DNA from: Chloroflexota bacterium
GTDB lineage: Bacteria > Chloroflexota > Anaerolineae > Aggregatilineales > Phototrophicaceae
Assembly (NCBI GenBank): GCA_011523735.1
Contig: WTGB01000164.1
Coordinates: 1 to 53,623 of the forward strand
Reading direction: 5' to 3'
DNA length: 53,623 bases
This document shows positions 25,652 to 34,252 of the stretch, piece by piece (the stretch's first letter is position 1; every line of letters starts with the position of its first letter). The translations under genes were made by a program, and so were the position numbers. Under the pieces are notes generated by a model. It saw nothing but the letters and a program-made list of their open reading frames with translations. It did no database searches and was not told where the DNA came from.

Positions 25652-25890
25652 GTTGGCAACAGTAAATCTGAAACGAGTTCAGGATGAGTGGTAGGACTGT
25701 AGTAATACCTTTGACACCACTCTGGAATTGTCACACTCTAGCAGGTTCTTTCTTTTACACGACCGCCCTTCATCATCGCGACATAATACTCCCCTAATCC
25801 GCCCGTAACATAGGGACTTGCCCACTTAAGATCCATGACATAGGCTAAGGAGTTATTTCGACCGCCTAGACTTCAGACAGGACTATCCTG
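25652..25890. other. Intergenic spacer upstream of surE
   Basis: About 240 bases between the operators of the zinc operon and surE, with no reading frame, repeat or hairpin that I could support. It presumably carries the surE promoter; no convincing -35/-10 pair could be assigned. Confidence 0.4.
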
Positions 25891-26724
25891 ATGGAAAACT
25901 CCGCCAAGCCAACCATATTGTTCACCAACGACGATGGCATACGCTCGCCGGGCTTGTGGGCAGCTGTGAAGGCTTTTCGGGATGTCGGACGCCTGCTGGT
26001 GGCTGCCCCGCGCGAGCAGCAGTCCGGCATGGGGCGCAGCATGCCGCATTACAGCGAGGGGCGCATCTTCCCCTACGAAGCGCCTATAGACTGTGGGGAT
26101 TGCCTGGCTTACGCGGTGGATGGCACGCCGGCGCAAGCTGTGCAGCATGCCGTGCTCGAACTGGCTGAGGGGCAGCCGGCGCTGCTCGTCTCCGGCATCA
26201 ACTACGGAGAGAACACCGGCAACGGCGTCACTATTTCCGGCACGGTCGGCGCGGCTCTTGAGGGCGCCAGCCTCGGCATCCCGTCCATCGCCGTCAGCTT
26301 GCAGACGCCGACCGATCTGCATCTGAGCCATTCCAACGATGTCGATTTCAGCATCGCGGCGGATTTCGCCCGGCAAATCGGCAGTTGGCTGATGGATCAC
26401 CCGGCTCTGCCCGATGATGTCGATGTGCTGAAAATCGATGTGCCCTGGGGCGCGACAGGCGAAACCGAGTGGCGCTTGACCCGGTTGTCGCGGCGGCGCG
26501 TCTATTGGCCCACTCGCCCGGAACGGCTGGCGCTGCATGATTCGGCGAAGCTCGGCTACCAGTACAACAGCAATCCGGCCGCGGCCGAGCCAGACAGCGA
26601 TGTCTATGCCCTGCTGAATGACAAGGTGATTTCTGTGACGCCGATCAGCCTGGACATGACCTCGCGCACCGACATGTTCCGCCTCGGCCAGATTATGCTG
26701 GGCAAGGTTGTTCTGGGGCGATAA
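25891..26724 (+). CDS. surE: 5'/3'-nucleotidase SurE
   Basis: A 277-residue survival protein E nucleotidase acting on nucleoside monophosphates in the cytosol. The metal-binding NDDG motif is in LFTNDDGIRSPGL (about 11-23), followed by VAAPREQQSGMGRSM with the third ligand region, and VSGINYGENTGNGVTISGTVGAALEG (about 100-125) with the conserved Asn. The overall length is normal to slightly long. It is flanked by the zinc operon upstream (divergent) and a convergent dioxygenase gene downstream, so it is probably monocistronic. Confidence 0.92.
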   Translation: MENSAKPTILFTNDDGIRSPGLWAAVKAFRDVGRLLVAAPREQQSGMGRSMPHYSEGRIFPYEAPIDCGDCLAYAVDGTPAQAVQHAVLELAEGQPALLVSGINYGENTGNGVTISGTVGAALEGASLGIPSIAVSLQTPTDLHLSHSNDVDFSIAADFARQIGSWLMDHPALPDDVDVLKIDVPWGATGETEWRLTRLSRRRVYWPTRPERLALHDSAKLGYQYNSNPAAAEPDSDVYALLNDKVISVTPISLDMTSRTDMFRLGQIMLGKVVLGR

Positions 26725-26737
26725 GACATCGGCGCTC

Positions 26738-27547
26738 TCAACCAGATGCTAATATCGCCTCGACTTCGCGTTCCCAGGTCCCCGCTATGACCAAGCCATG
26801 CTCATTCAGCCCGCCGCTGGCCGCCTCGCCGGTGAGGTAGGGTCGCTTGCCCAGGGGGAAGCCGCTTTTCGCGGTCGCGTCCAGCGCGCCATTGATGAAA
26901 TGCAGCGCCAGGCCGGCGCGCTCCTTATCCGTGGTATTCGCCAGCGTGCAATGCGCCACGCCATAAGCGAAGAAGGCGACGCCGCCAGCCGGCAGTTCAA
27001 TCGCGATCGCCTCGTCTTCCGGCGGATAGCAGCGGATATGATGGTCGCTGAAGGGATCGCGACTGTGCTCATACTGGACGCGGTAGCTGCCCGGGATGAC
27101 GTGGATCGTGCCGTTCGCTATCGTCGCTTCATGCACCGCCGTCCACATGGCCGTGCCTTTCAGCGGATCGTCGATCTGAAAATAGGCGTTGTCCTGATGC
27201 CAGTTTGTGCCCAGGCCCTGCTTGCCTGGCTTGAGGAAGACCTGGTCCAGATGCAGGACTACCGGGTCGCCGATCAACTGCCGCACGGCGTCGATCGCTT
27301 TCTCGGCGAAGGGCATCGCGCGGTACAGGTCGCTGTGCGGGAACATCGGACAGAGCTGCAAGTTGATTTTATCCGATGCCGGCGTTGAGCCATCGCCGTC
27401 GGTGGCGACATTGCGCAGCAAGCCGACGGCTTTGAGGCGCGTCAGTTCCAGGCGCATAGCTCGCACTTCGCGATCGGACCAGAAGTCGTCTTTGGCGACC
27501 CAGCCCTCGGTTCGGAATTGTTCGATTTCGCTTTTGCTGAACACCAT
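26738..27547 (-). CDS. Phytanoyl-CoA dioxygenase (PhyH) family protein
   Basis: A 269-residue Fe(II)/2-oxoglutarate-dependent oxygenase of the PhyH family. The HxD of the facial triad is in NWHQDNAYFQIDDP (about 117-130), the distal His in AHCTLANTTDKERAGLALHF (about 201-220), followed by the Arg/oxoglutarate-binding region. ATG 27547 has AGGTG about 5 bases upstream; a GTG at 27553 is an alternative. PhyH relatives hydroxylate diverse small molecules, so the substrate is unknown. It is convergent with surE, only 13 bases apart. Confidence 0.85.
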   Translation of the reverse strand: MVFSKSEIEQFRTEGWVAKDDFWSDREVRAMRLELTRLKAVGLLRNVATDGDGSTPASDKINLQLCPMFPHSDLYRAMPFAEKAIDAVRQLIGDPVVLHLDQVFLKPGKQGLGTNWHQDNAYFQIDDPLKGTAMWTAVHEATIANGTIHVIPGSYRVQYEHSRDPFSDHHIRCYPPEDEAIAIELPAGGVAFFAYGVAHCTLANTTDKERAGLALHFINGALDATAKSGFPLGKRPYLTGEAASGGLNEHGLVIAGTWEREVEAILASG

Positions 27548-27606
27548 CAGCACCTGTTCGATCTTTGGACGTAAACCGCCCCATTTTTAACACATGTCGC
27601 TTCCAC

Positions 27607-27631
27607 GGGCGACTCACAGAGTCGCCCCTAC
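27607..27631 (-). repeat. REP hairpin with GTAG foot
   Basis: Arms GGGCGACTC (27607-27615) and GAGTCGCCC (27619-27627), then CTAC (27628-27631). Same family as the copies at 6112 and 41643. Confidence 0.75.
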
Positions 27632-27660
27632 AAGGCGTGTCCAATATTTGAGGACCACTA

Positions 27661-27706
27661 CACCCTCACCCCCCGGCCCCCTCTCCCACAAGGGGAGAGG
27701 GGGTGA
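27661..27706. repeat. C/G-rich extragenic hairpin
   Basis: CCCCCTCTCCC and GGGGAGAGGGGG flank a short ACAA loop, next to CACCCTCACCCC. This type of palindrome is dispersed in many environmental genomes; only one copy is present in the window. On transcription it would form a strong stem but lacks a T run. Confidence 0.6.
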
Positions 27707-27811
27707 CGCTGTGTGCGAAACAGAACGGAATTTGTGATATAGTCTCATTTCTGTGGGGTGTCATGCAGAATATTTCCACATATCGGCGCCAGTTTTGCAA
27801 TAGCAATCAAG

Positions 27812-27863
27812 CCTTACAAACCGTGGCTTTAGCGAAATTTGCAGGACTTAGTTGCGCTTACTT
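27812..27863 (-). repeat. Partial copy of the 205-bp element (52-bp core)
   Basis: The minus strand here matches the plus strand at about 37743-37793 over some 50 bases, with shared blocks such as AAGCGCAACTAAG and TGCAAATTTCGC. The neighbouring bases 27864-27889 carry the TAAATTCACCACAGAGGC-type end. It abuts the stop of the FtsX-type gene. Confidence 0.6.
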
Positions 27864-27887
27864 CTTTGCCTCTGTGGTGAATTTAAC

Positions 27888-30443
27888 CTACTCCCGGCGA
27901 AGCGCCTCGGCTGGCTTGAGCCGACCCAGCAGCAGGGCTGGATAGACCCCCGCCAGCAGCGCCGCGCTCAGCGCCACCAGCAGCGCCTCAAGCAATTGCG
28001 ACGGCTGCGGAGCGAATTCCATCGTCCAGCCGAAGGAGCGCAGGTTAATGACATGCGTCAAGACCAGGGATGTCAGCAAGCCGATCGGCAGTGCCAGCAG
28101 GCCGGCGACCAAACCCATCAGCCCGGTCTGAATCAGGGCGAACTGGGTCAGTTGACGCGCCGTCATACCAGTCGCGCGCATCAGTCCGTATTCGCGAGCC
28201 TGCTCCAGTTGCAGCGCCATCAAAGCCGCCAGTATGCCGATGAAAGCCACCAGCGTGGTCAGCAGGCGCAAGGCGATGGTGATGGCGAAGGTGCGGTCGA
28301 AGACCTCCAGGGCGCCCGCGCGCAAACTGGCGTTGTCCTGCACCAGCAAGTCATAATCGGCATAGCGCGCGCGCAAATCCCCGATGACCGCATCGACGTC
28401 GGCGTCAGCGCTGGTGAAGATGCCCAGCGAACTGATGAAGGGGTCGGCGAAGTAACGGTCGTATACCGAGCGCGCGATGTAGACCGTGCCTTGATCGGTG
28501 CTGTAATCGTAGTAGACGCCGAAAACTTGAAAGGTTTGAGCGCCGGCTTCGGTATCCAGGGTGATCTTGTTGCGCTGCTGGTCGAGGCCGCGGCGGAAGG
28601 CGAAACTCTCGCTGACCATGACCTGGCCGGCGTTCAGCGCGGCCTGATGCGCTTCGACAGGCACATCAGTCCATTTGAAACGGCGCTTGTCCCCGGCGAT
28701 ATCGAAATCGCTGGCGAGGAGATTGACCGGCGGCAGATCGGGATAATCCGGCGCGCTGACAACCACATGCCGCGCCGACGATGCCGCAGCCACGCCGGGC
28801 ACATCCAGGGCGATCGCTTTCACGGCGATGTCGACATCGACGCTGGCGTTGTTCGAGGCGAAGAGCGGCGGCGAGACGTAGATTTGCGCGCCCAGCGATG
28901 TCTCCAGCCAATCGGCGACCGTCAGGCGGAAACTGCCAATCATGGCGCTGACGCCGACGATGACGCTGACGGCGACGGTCAAAGCCGCCACCGCCAAGCC
29001 CGTGCGGCTCAGCGAGCGGATGACAGCGCGGGCCGCCAGCCGCCCCAGCACGCCAAACAGCGCCTCGCTCGGGCGGGAGAGCAGACGCATTGCCAATACG
29101 AGAGCCAGCGGCGTAAACAGCGCGCCGCCGACTATTATGCAAAGCAGCGCGGCAAAACCCAGCGTCAGGCTTTCGGGCGCGCCCAGCAAGATGAAGCCCA
29201 GCAGATTCAAAGCGACCGCCCCGGCTGTCATCATCGGCAGCAAGCGCCGAGCCGTCGCTTCTTCGTTCGAGCGTTTCATCACGCCGGCCGGTGGAGTGCG
29301 GGTCGCCGTCCAAGAAGGCAAGGCGGCCGCCAGCAAACTCGCCGCGATGCCGATCAGCGCGCCTTTCAGCAAGGTCAGCGGCGGAATGCTGATGCGCTGG
29401 ACATTGACGCTGAAATAGAGATCGCTGATGGTCTGTGAGACTAGCGCCACCGTACCGCGCCCGAAGATGATACCCAGCGCCAAACCGAGCGCTGTGCCGA
29501 CCAAGCCCAGCAGGAAGGCTTCCAGCAGGATGAAACGGAAGATCTGCCCGCGGGTCGTGCCCAGCGAGCGCATGATGCCGATAGTGCCCCGCCGCTGCAC
29601 CACACTTAAATTGACCGTGTTGTATATGAGGAAAAGCCCGACCACCAGCGCCAGCAAGCTCATCGCCTGCAGGTTGAGCTCGAAGGCGGCGATCATCTGG
29701 TCGAGGGAATTCTCTTGCTTGACATCGACCAGTCTGATGCCAACTGGCAGGGCTGCGCTAAGAGATTCGACCTCGTCGGCGTCCAGGATAAGATCAATGC
29801 GGCTGAGGCGCCCGCTCATGCCAACTATTTCCTGCGCCGTAGCGATATCGCTGATGATGAGGTCGTCCAGCGCTTGACGGCTGGCACTATTCTCGGGCTT
29901 CAAGAGGCCGACCAGGCGGGCCGCGCTGAAAATGCCGCCGGCGCTGAGTTGCAGGCTGTCTTCCACATTGAGCGCCAGACGCCCGGCCAGGGACTCGCTG
30001 ATGACAACCGCGCCCGGCTCGGCGATTATGCGGTTCAGCGCCGCGACATTCACTTCATCGTCTTCGGCCGCCAGGTAGGCGCGGAAGGGCGCTTCCACCA
30101 GCGGATCGACGCCCAGCAAGCGCAAAGCCTGATCGCTGCCGGCGACGCGGAGGAATTCCGTGACCACCGGCGCGCTGAGCTTGATGCCTTGCTTGATGCG
30201 CAGGTCTGTATAGACTTTGGTCGGGAAGCCGTTCGGTCCGCCGACGATCTGATGCGTGGCGCTGCCGACCAGGCTTTCGCTGCTCAGGCTGAAGGCGCGG
30301 CCGGCCGATTCGTTGGCGATATCAATGGCGATGACCACGCCGACCCCCAGGGCGACGCCCAGCACAAACATCGCGCTTTGGAAGAGGCGCCGGCTAATAT
30401 AACGGAGGGCGAGCCGCAAGCTTAGAGGCGGGGTCGGGCGCAT
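27888..30443 (-). CDS. FtsX-like ABC transporter permease (MacB/LolC superfamily)
   Basis: An 851-residue permease with two FtsX domains. Helix 1 (about 20-45) is followed by a large periplasmic domain (45-260); three helices at about 265-390 form the first FtsX unit, including NTVNLSVVQRRGTIGIMRSLGTTRGQI. A helix pair at about 400-460 precedes a second periplasmic domain (500-710), and three terminal helices carry ALMALQLEQAREYGLMRATGMTARQL. The protein belongs to the large YbbP/LolC-type group that moves lipids or lipoproteins or couples to peptidoglycan enzymes. The ATPase partner is not in the window. It follows the LLM oxidoreductase gene by 3 bases, so the two are probably co-transcribed. 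Confidence 0.88.
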   Translation of the reverse strand: MRPTPPLSLRLALRYISRRLFQSAMFVLGVALGVGVVIAIDIANESAGRAFSLSSESLVGSATHQIVGGPNGFPTKVYTDLRIKQGIKLSAPVVTEFLRVAGSDQALRLLGVDPLVEAPFRAYLAAEDDEVNVAALNRIIAEPGAVVISESLAGRLALNVEDSLQLSAGGIFSAARLVGLLKPENSASRQALDDLIISDIATAQEIVGMSGRLSRIDLILDADEVESLSAALPVGIRLVDVKQENSLDQMIAAFELNLQAMSLLALVVGLFLIYNTVNLSVVQRRGTIGIMRSLGTTRGQIFRFILLEAFLLGLVGTALGLALGIIFGRGTVALVSQTISDLYFSVNVQRISIPPLTLLKGALIGIAASLLAAALPSWTATRTPPAGVMKRSNEEATARRLLPMMTAGAVALNLLGFILLGAPESLTLGFAALLCIIVGGALFTPLALVLAMRLLSRPSEALFGVLGRLAARAVIRSLSRTGLAVAALTVAVSVIVGVSAMIGSFRLTVADWLETSLGAQIYVSPPLFASNNASVDVDIAVKAIALDVPGVAAASSARHVVVSAPDYPDLPPVNLLASDFDIAGDKRRFKWTDVPVEAHQAALNAGQVMVSESFAFRRGLDQQRNKITLDTEAGAQTFQVFGVYYDYSTDQGTVYIARSVYDRYFADPFISSLGIFTSADADVDAVIGDLRARYADYDLLVQDNASLRAGALEVFDRTFAITIALRLLTTLVAFIGILAALMALQLEQAREYGLMRATGMTARQLTQFALIQTGLMGLVAGLLALPIGLLTSLVLTHVINLRSFGWTMEFAPQPSQLLEALLVALSAALLAGVYPALLLGRLKPAEALRRE

Positions 30444-30446
30444 CAG

Positions 30447-31301
30447 CTAAAAGCCGAAAGTCTCCTTGAAGCGTCGCAACTGGGCGAGATACTCGTCCAG
30501 TTTTTCACCGTGGGGATAGACGGCGAGTTCGGTCACGCTGTTGCCTTGCCAGCCTTCGATATGGGCTTCCCATTCACTCTCGGGCGTATTCTCAGTCGCC
30601 AGCCGCGTATGCAAGCCGACTTGCTCGGCTCTGCCCGCTTCTTCGGCATAAGCCCAGAAGGCGTCGCAAAGCGGCTTTGCCAGTTCCGGCGCGCCTTCCT
30701 GAGCCACATAGCCATCACTCAAGCGCGCCGCCCGCCGCAAAACCACATCGGCATAACCGCCGATCCAGATCGGAATCGGCGCCTGCGGCAAGGGATTGAT
30801 GCCGGCATCGTCGATGGTATCGAATTTGCCTTCGATATTGACCAGCTCACGCGTCCATAACTCGCGGAGGATGAGGATCTGTTCTTCGACGCGGGCGCCG
30901 CGCGTCTTGAAATCGTAGCCGAGCGATGTGTATTCCACCTCGTTCCAACCGATGCCGACACCCATGCGGAAACGACCGCCGGAGAGCAAATCGAGCTGGG
31001 TCGCCTGCTTCGCCACCAGCGCGGTCTGCCGCTGCGGCAAGATCAAGACGCCGGTCATGAAACCGATCGTTTCCGTCAAGCCCGCCATCCAGGAAAAGAG
31101 CGTGAAAGGCTCATGGAACATATCTTTGTAATCGTAAGGTCGGCCCCCGCCCCAGCCTTCGCGATCGGGGTTGGCGCCCAGCACATGGTCATAAGCCAGC
31201 AGGTGATGGTAACCCATTCCCTCGGCCGCTTGGACAAAATCGCGCAGTACCGCCGGGTCCGCGCCCAATTGCGTTTGCGGAAACACAACGCCGAATCTCA
31301 T
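30447..31301 (-). CDS. LLM class F420-dependent oxidoreductase
   Basis: A 284-residue luciferase-like TIM-barrel flavin or F420 oxidoreductase. The start MRFGVVFPQTQLGADP, the YDHVLGANPD segment (about 38-47), FEPFTLFSWMAGLTETIGFMTGVLILPQRQTALVAKQ (about 66-102) and the signature GGRFRMGVGIGWNEVEY (about 111-127) are typical of the F420 subgroup TIGR03619-like. ATG 31301 has GGGAGAG about 7 bases upstream; a longer frame to 31502 runs into a repeat and is rejected. F420 use is inferred from the family, as no F420 biosynthesis gene is in the window. Confidence 0.88.
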   Translation of the reverse strand: MRFGVVFPQTQLGADPAVLRDFVQAAEGMGYHHLLAYDHVLGANPDREGWGGGRPYDYKDMFHEPFTLFSWMAGLTETIGFMTGVLILPQRQTALVAKQATQLDLLSGGRFRMGVGIGWNEVEYTSLGYDFKTRGARVEEQILILRELWTRELVNIEGKFDTIDDAGINPLPQAPIPIWIGGYADVVLRRAARLSDGYVAQEGAPELAKPLCDAFWAYAEEAGRAEQVGLHTRLATENTPESEWEAHIEGWQGNSVTELAVYPHGEKLDEYLAQLRRFKETFGF

Positions 31302-31665
31302 TGTCACTCTCCCTAAACCCTTTGCAAAGTCATGAGCAATGCTATCGGAGTTGCGGTGATAAAACCAGTCGGCGTGAACGGGGCAGTGGTGAATTACGAG
31401 GATATAATCCCGCCTGTCCGGAGAACCTGATGCGGGCGACCCAAGGCTCGCCCCTACATTTACTGTTTCCTGAGTCAAGGTTATTTGCTGCCATGTCCTC
31501 AATTTTCACCACTCCCGCGAACGGAAGCCTTCTCGGGATAAATGGGAGGCCCAAGGCTCGCCCCTAGGTTTTCGCAACGAGCATGTTCCGCAGCGAGTGT
31601 TGACTTGCATCTGGCAACCTTTGTGCTAAGTTGACCGGAGAAGCCGCCACGAGGGATATCCGCGG
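31302..31665. other. Intergenic region dominated by a MITE copy and a decayed REP
   Basis: Divergent spacer between the LLM oxidoreductase and GT2 genes. It holds MITE copy 1 (31382-31518) and a decayed REP end at about 31544-31567 (CCAAGGCTCGCCCCTAGG). No gene is supported. Confidence 0.55.
31382..31518. mobile_element. 137-bp MITE, copy 1, with embedded REP hairpin
   Basis: Ends GGCAGTGGTGAATTACGAGG (left) and, inverted, GGGAGTGGTGAAAATTGAGG (right) form terminal inverted repeats of about 20 bp. The element is about 94% identical to 41591-41728 (seven substitutions and one indel). GAACGG occurs on both sides (31376-31381 and 31519-31524), a candidate 6-bp target duplication. A REP hairpin with CTAC foot lies at 31434-31457. 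No coding capacity. Confidence 0.8.
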
Positions 31666-32481
31666 ATGCCCGATCTATCGGTCGTCATCGTCAGCTACAA
31701 CACCCGCGATCTGCTGCGGGATTGCTTGCTTTCGCTGCGGACGAGTGAAGGCTTGAAACTTGAAATCATCGTGGTGGACAATGCCTCGTCCGATGGCAGC
31801 GCCGATATGGTCCGCGCGGAGTTCCCCGAGGTTCGACTGTTGGCGCAATCGCTGAACACCTGGTTCTGCGGCGGCAACAATATCGGCATTCGAGCGGCGG
31901 CAAGCGATGTCGTACTGCTGCTCAATCCTGATACGGAAGCGGCGCCCGATGCCCTCGCCTTGATGCACCGCTTCCTGCGCGAGAACCCGGATTACGCCGG
32001 CGTCACCGCGCAAATGCGCTATCCCGATGGCAGGGTTCAACTCACCTGCTCGAGCCAGACGAGCTATCCGCAGCTCCTGCTGAATCACAGCGTACTGGGC
32101 TATCTGCTGCCTTCATGGAAGCGTCAGTCCCGGGACAGGCAATTCTATGCCGATTGGGATCGGCTTAGCGACCGCGATGTAGACGTCATGCCCGGTTCCT
32201 GCTCGATGATGCGGCGCGAGGACATCTTGCTGGACGAAGACTTGCTGCTTTACTTCCCCGAGGACAGTCTCGCGCGGAAGTTGACGAGAAAATGCCGTTT
32301 CTTGGCGGCGGCGCGGATCAGGCATCACGAGAAGTCTTCGACGCGCAGCTTTTTCGCCACGCGGATCTTCTTTCGGGACATGCTGGTCTATTGCCGCAAG
32401 CAATATGGCATTGCGCCGATGCTGCTGATGTGGCTGCTTAGCCGTCCGATCTATTGGCTGATGTGGCTGAAAAATCGCTAG
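31666..32481 (+). CDS. Family 2 glycosyltransferase
   Basis: A 271-residue GT-A fold transferase of the rhamnosyltransferase/WcaA type. The start LSVVIVSYNTRDLLRDCLLSL, the nucleotide-binding IIVVDNASSDGSADMV (about 34-49), WFCGGNNIGIRAA (about 66-78) and the metal-binding DxD-like LLNPDTEA (about 86-93) are intact. The C-terminal region (IRHHEKSSTRSF at about 223-234) is as in cell-wall and capsule glycosyltransferases, with a weakly hydrophobic end. The acceptor is unknown. It is isolated from other polysaccharide genes and converges with the acetamidase gene. Confidence 0.9.
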   Translation: MPDLSVVIVSYNTRDLLRDCLLSLRTSEGLKLEIIVVDNASSDGSADMVRAEFPEVRLLAQSLNTWFCGGNNIGIRAAASDVVLLLNPDTEAAPDALALMHRFLRENPDYAGVTAQMRYPDGRVQLTCSSQTSYPQLLLNHSVLGYLLPSWKRQSRDRQFYADWDRLSDRDVDVMPGSCSMMRREDILLDEDLLLYFPEDSLARKLTRKCRFLAAARIRHHEKSSTRSFFATRIFFRDMLVYCRKQYGIAPMLLMWLLSRPIYWLMWLKNR

Positions 32482-32521
32482 CGGCCGCGTTTTGATACGC
32501 ATTCGGGGCACTGAGACGGTG

Positions 32522-33454
32522 TTATGTTTCGGTAAAGGCGGCCAGGGGCATGTGGAAAGAGACCACCCAATTGGGCGCGTCGACGATCTCGCTGATCTTC
32601 AAGTCGCCGGCGACGCTGCACAGAATATAGGCTTGGCTGCGGCTCATCCGCTGATGCTCCACCAGCCAGTCGATCATGTAGCGCAGGGCGTTCTTGGCAT
32701 TCTCCATCAGGTCGGGTCCATGCGCGGTTGTGATATGCCAGCCCTGTGTATCGAGCTTGCTCATTGGGCTGGGACGGCGCAATTGCAGCTCCGGCAAGTT
32801 GAGGCCTTTGAGCAGCTTAAAGCGCATCGTCACGATCATCGGCGCTTCGATGCCGGTCACGCAGACCTCGCCCTGCCCCTGCGCCGCATGACAGTCGCCG
32901 GTGGCGAAGAGCGCGCCATGGACGAGCACCGGCAGCCATACGGTCGAGCCGATGGTCATATCGCGGACATCGAGGTTGCCGCCATTCGCCCGCGGCGGAA
33001 AGGTGCTGAAGCGCCCCGCTTCCCGCGGCGCCACGCCCACCACACCCGGATGCGGCTCAAAGGGCAGGCTGATATGGTCGAGTTCGGTTGAAGAAATGGT
33101 ATCGCCCTCGATGCGCCAGTGATGCAGATAGGAGTAATCGAAGTCTTCCGGCAGCAAACCCATGCCCGGTCGATGCGCCGACCAGCCCCAGCCCTTGTGC
33201 CGCATATCGAGGATGTCGATTTCCAGCGCATCGCCGGGCTCAGCGCCTTTGATCCACACCGAGCCGTTTAGCGCGTGGATCCTGCTGCGATCCACTTGTT
33301 CATAATCGGCAACGGTCCAGTCGGGCTGGATTTGCCCGTTGGCTTCCTGGCAATCGAAAACGACGACATCGCCGCTCTCGATCTCCAGGCGCGGCTCGAT
33401 GGAATTGTCCCAAAATGGTTGTATGACGCTGTCGTCGAGGTAATGTTCGCGCAT
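32522..33454 (-). CDS. Acetamidase/formamidase family protein
   Basis: A 310-residue FmdA/AmdA-family amidohydrolase that would release ammonia from short-chain amides. Diagnostic segments are EIESGDVVVFDCQEANGQI (about 23-41), HALNGSVWIKGAEPGDALEIDIL (about 59-81), LPFEPHPGVVGVAPREAG (about 128-145), PPRANGGNLDVRDMTIGSTVWLPVLVHGALFATGDCHAAQGQGEVC (about 151-196), which contains the metal/active-site residues (GD.HAAQG.GE), and the C-terminal helical end. AGAAGGA lies just upstream of ATG 33454. It is co-directional with the NIPSNAP gene 44 bases upstream. Confidence 0.9.
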   Translation of the reverse strand: MREHYLDDSVIQPFWDNSIEPRLEIESGDVVVFDCQEANGQIQPDWTVADYEQVDRSRIHALNGSVWIKGAEPGDALEIDILDMRHKGWGWSAHRPGMGLLPEDFDYSYLHHWRIEGDTISSTELDHISLPFEPHPGVVGVAPREAGRFSTFPPRANGGNLDVRDMTIGSTVWLPVLVHGALFATGDCHAAQGQGEVCVTGIEAPMIVTMRFKLLKGLNLPELQLRRPSPMSKLDTQGWHITTAHGPDLMENAKNALRYMIDWLVEHQRMSRSQAYILCSVAGDLKISEIVDAPNWVVSFHMPLAAFTET

Positions 33455-33498
33455 AATTCCTTCTCCATATTCGGTAAAATACCCGTGAGCCAGCGCAG

Positions 33499-33816
33499 CT
33501 ATTGCATGAATGAGCGCGGCGTCGCCTTCAGGATTGTAACTTCTATACCCGCGCCGTCCATCAGGTCAGGGAGCTTGGGACCGACTTCGTTCCGCCAGTA
33601 GTCATTATTGTATACCGCATCGTAAAGAGCGACTTTTTCCGCCTCGCTTGCGAATCGGCGAATCCAAACATAGGTATCCGCCGAGTCATTGAGGAAGGAC
33701 CCCAATATAGTCATGCCCTTGGAGAGCTGATAGGGGATGATCTCTTCATCCATGTATTTGACAAATGCTTCGGCTTTGCCGGGCTTCAGTGGATAAACAC
33801 GCAATTCAAAAAACAT
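33499..33816 (-). CDS. NIPSNAP family protein
   Basis: A 105-residue dimeric alpha/beta-barrel (ferredoxin-like) protein. FFELRVYPLKPGKAEAFVKYM at the start and SADTYVWIRRFASEAEKVALYDAVYNNDYWRNEVGP are typical of NIPSNAP. GGAG lies 8 bases before the ATG. Such proteins are small-molecule-binding or of unknown function; it may form a two-gene unit with the acetamidase. Confidence 0.85.
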   Translation of the reverse strand: MFFELRVYPLKPGKAEAFVKYMDEEIIPYQLSKGMTILGSFLNDSADTYVWIRRFASEAEKVALYDAVYNNDYWRNEVGPKLPDLMDGAGIEVTILKATPRSFMQ

Positions 33817-34252
33817 GCTTTCGCTCCTGCAGTCTGGGGGTCTCTTCTCTCATAATACTTTACAGCATATCGCCCAAAAGCGGATTATCGTGATGCATAT
33901 TTGGCAGGAGTAACCGCAAGTAAGTCATGCAACAAAACTAACTACAGAGAACACAGAGAGAGTATAGAGAAAGCCGATTAGATGTTTCCCTTTTCGGGCG
34001 TTTCAGCGCTGCGCGTAGACACAGCGGACCAAGGCCCCTACAATTCGCAGAATAGCAAGATTTCAATTACTTACTTGGAGTTACTGGGGGCAAAGGAAAG
34101 GTGGCGATTTTGTTGTTTTCAGCTTGGCAGTTGCGTATCAAATTGGGGCAGTCCGTATGCCAAGCGGCGCTTTGCCGTCAGGCGCCCGCATATCGCCAGC
34201 GCCCCCCAAACATGATAAGATGCAGGGGTAAAACTAGCGCGAAAACACTCAA
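33817..34252. other. Intergenic region with decayed repeats
   Basis: About 436 bases with no supported gene. It contains a solo copy of the CTACAGAGAACACAGAGAG repeat at about 33935-33970 (related to the inverted repeats of the GxxExxY cassette) and a decayed REP end near 34024-34043 (ACCAAGGCCCCTACAA). The plus-strand frame 33982-34215 shows no protein character. The rest holds the promoter of the phosphoesterase gene. Confidence 0.45.

Noticed and set aside
27661..27706. Terminator of the surE or dioxygenase region
   Set aside because: A strong C/G stem without a T run on either strand, and not directly downstream of a gene end; better listed as a dispersed palindrome.
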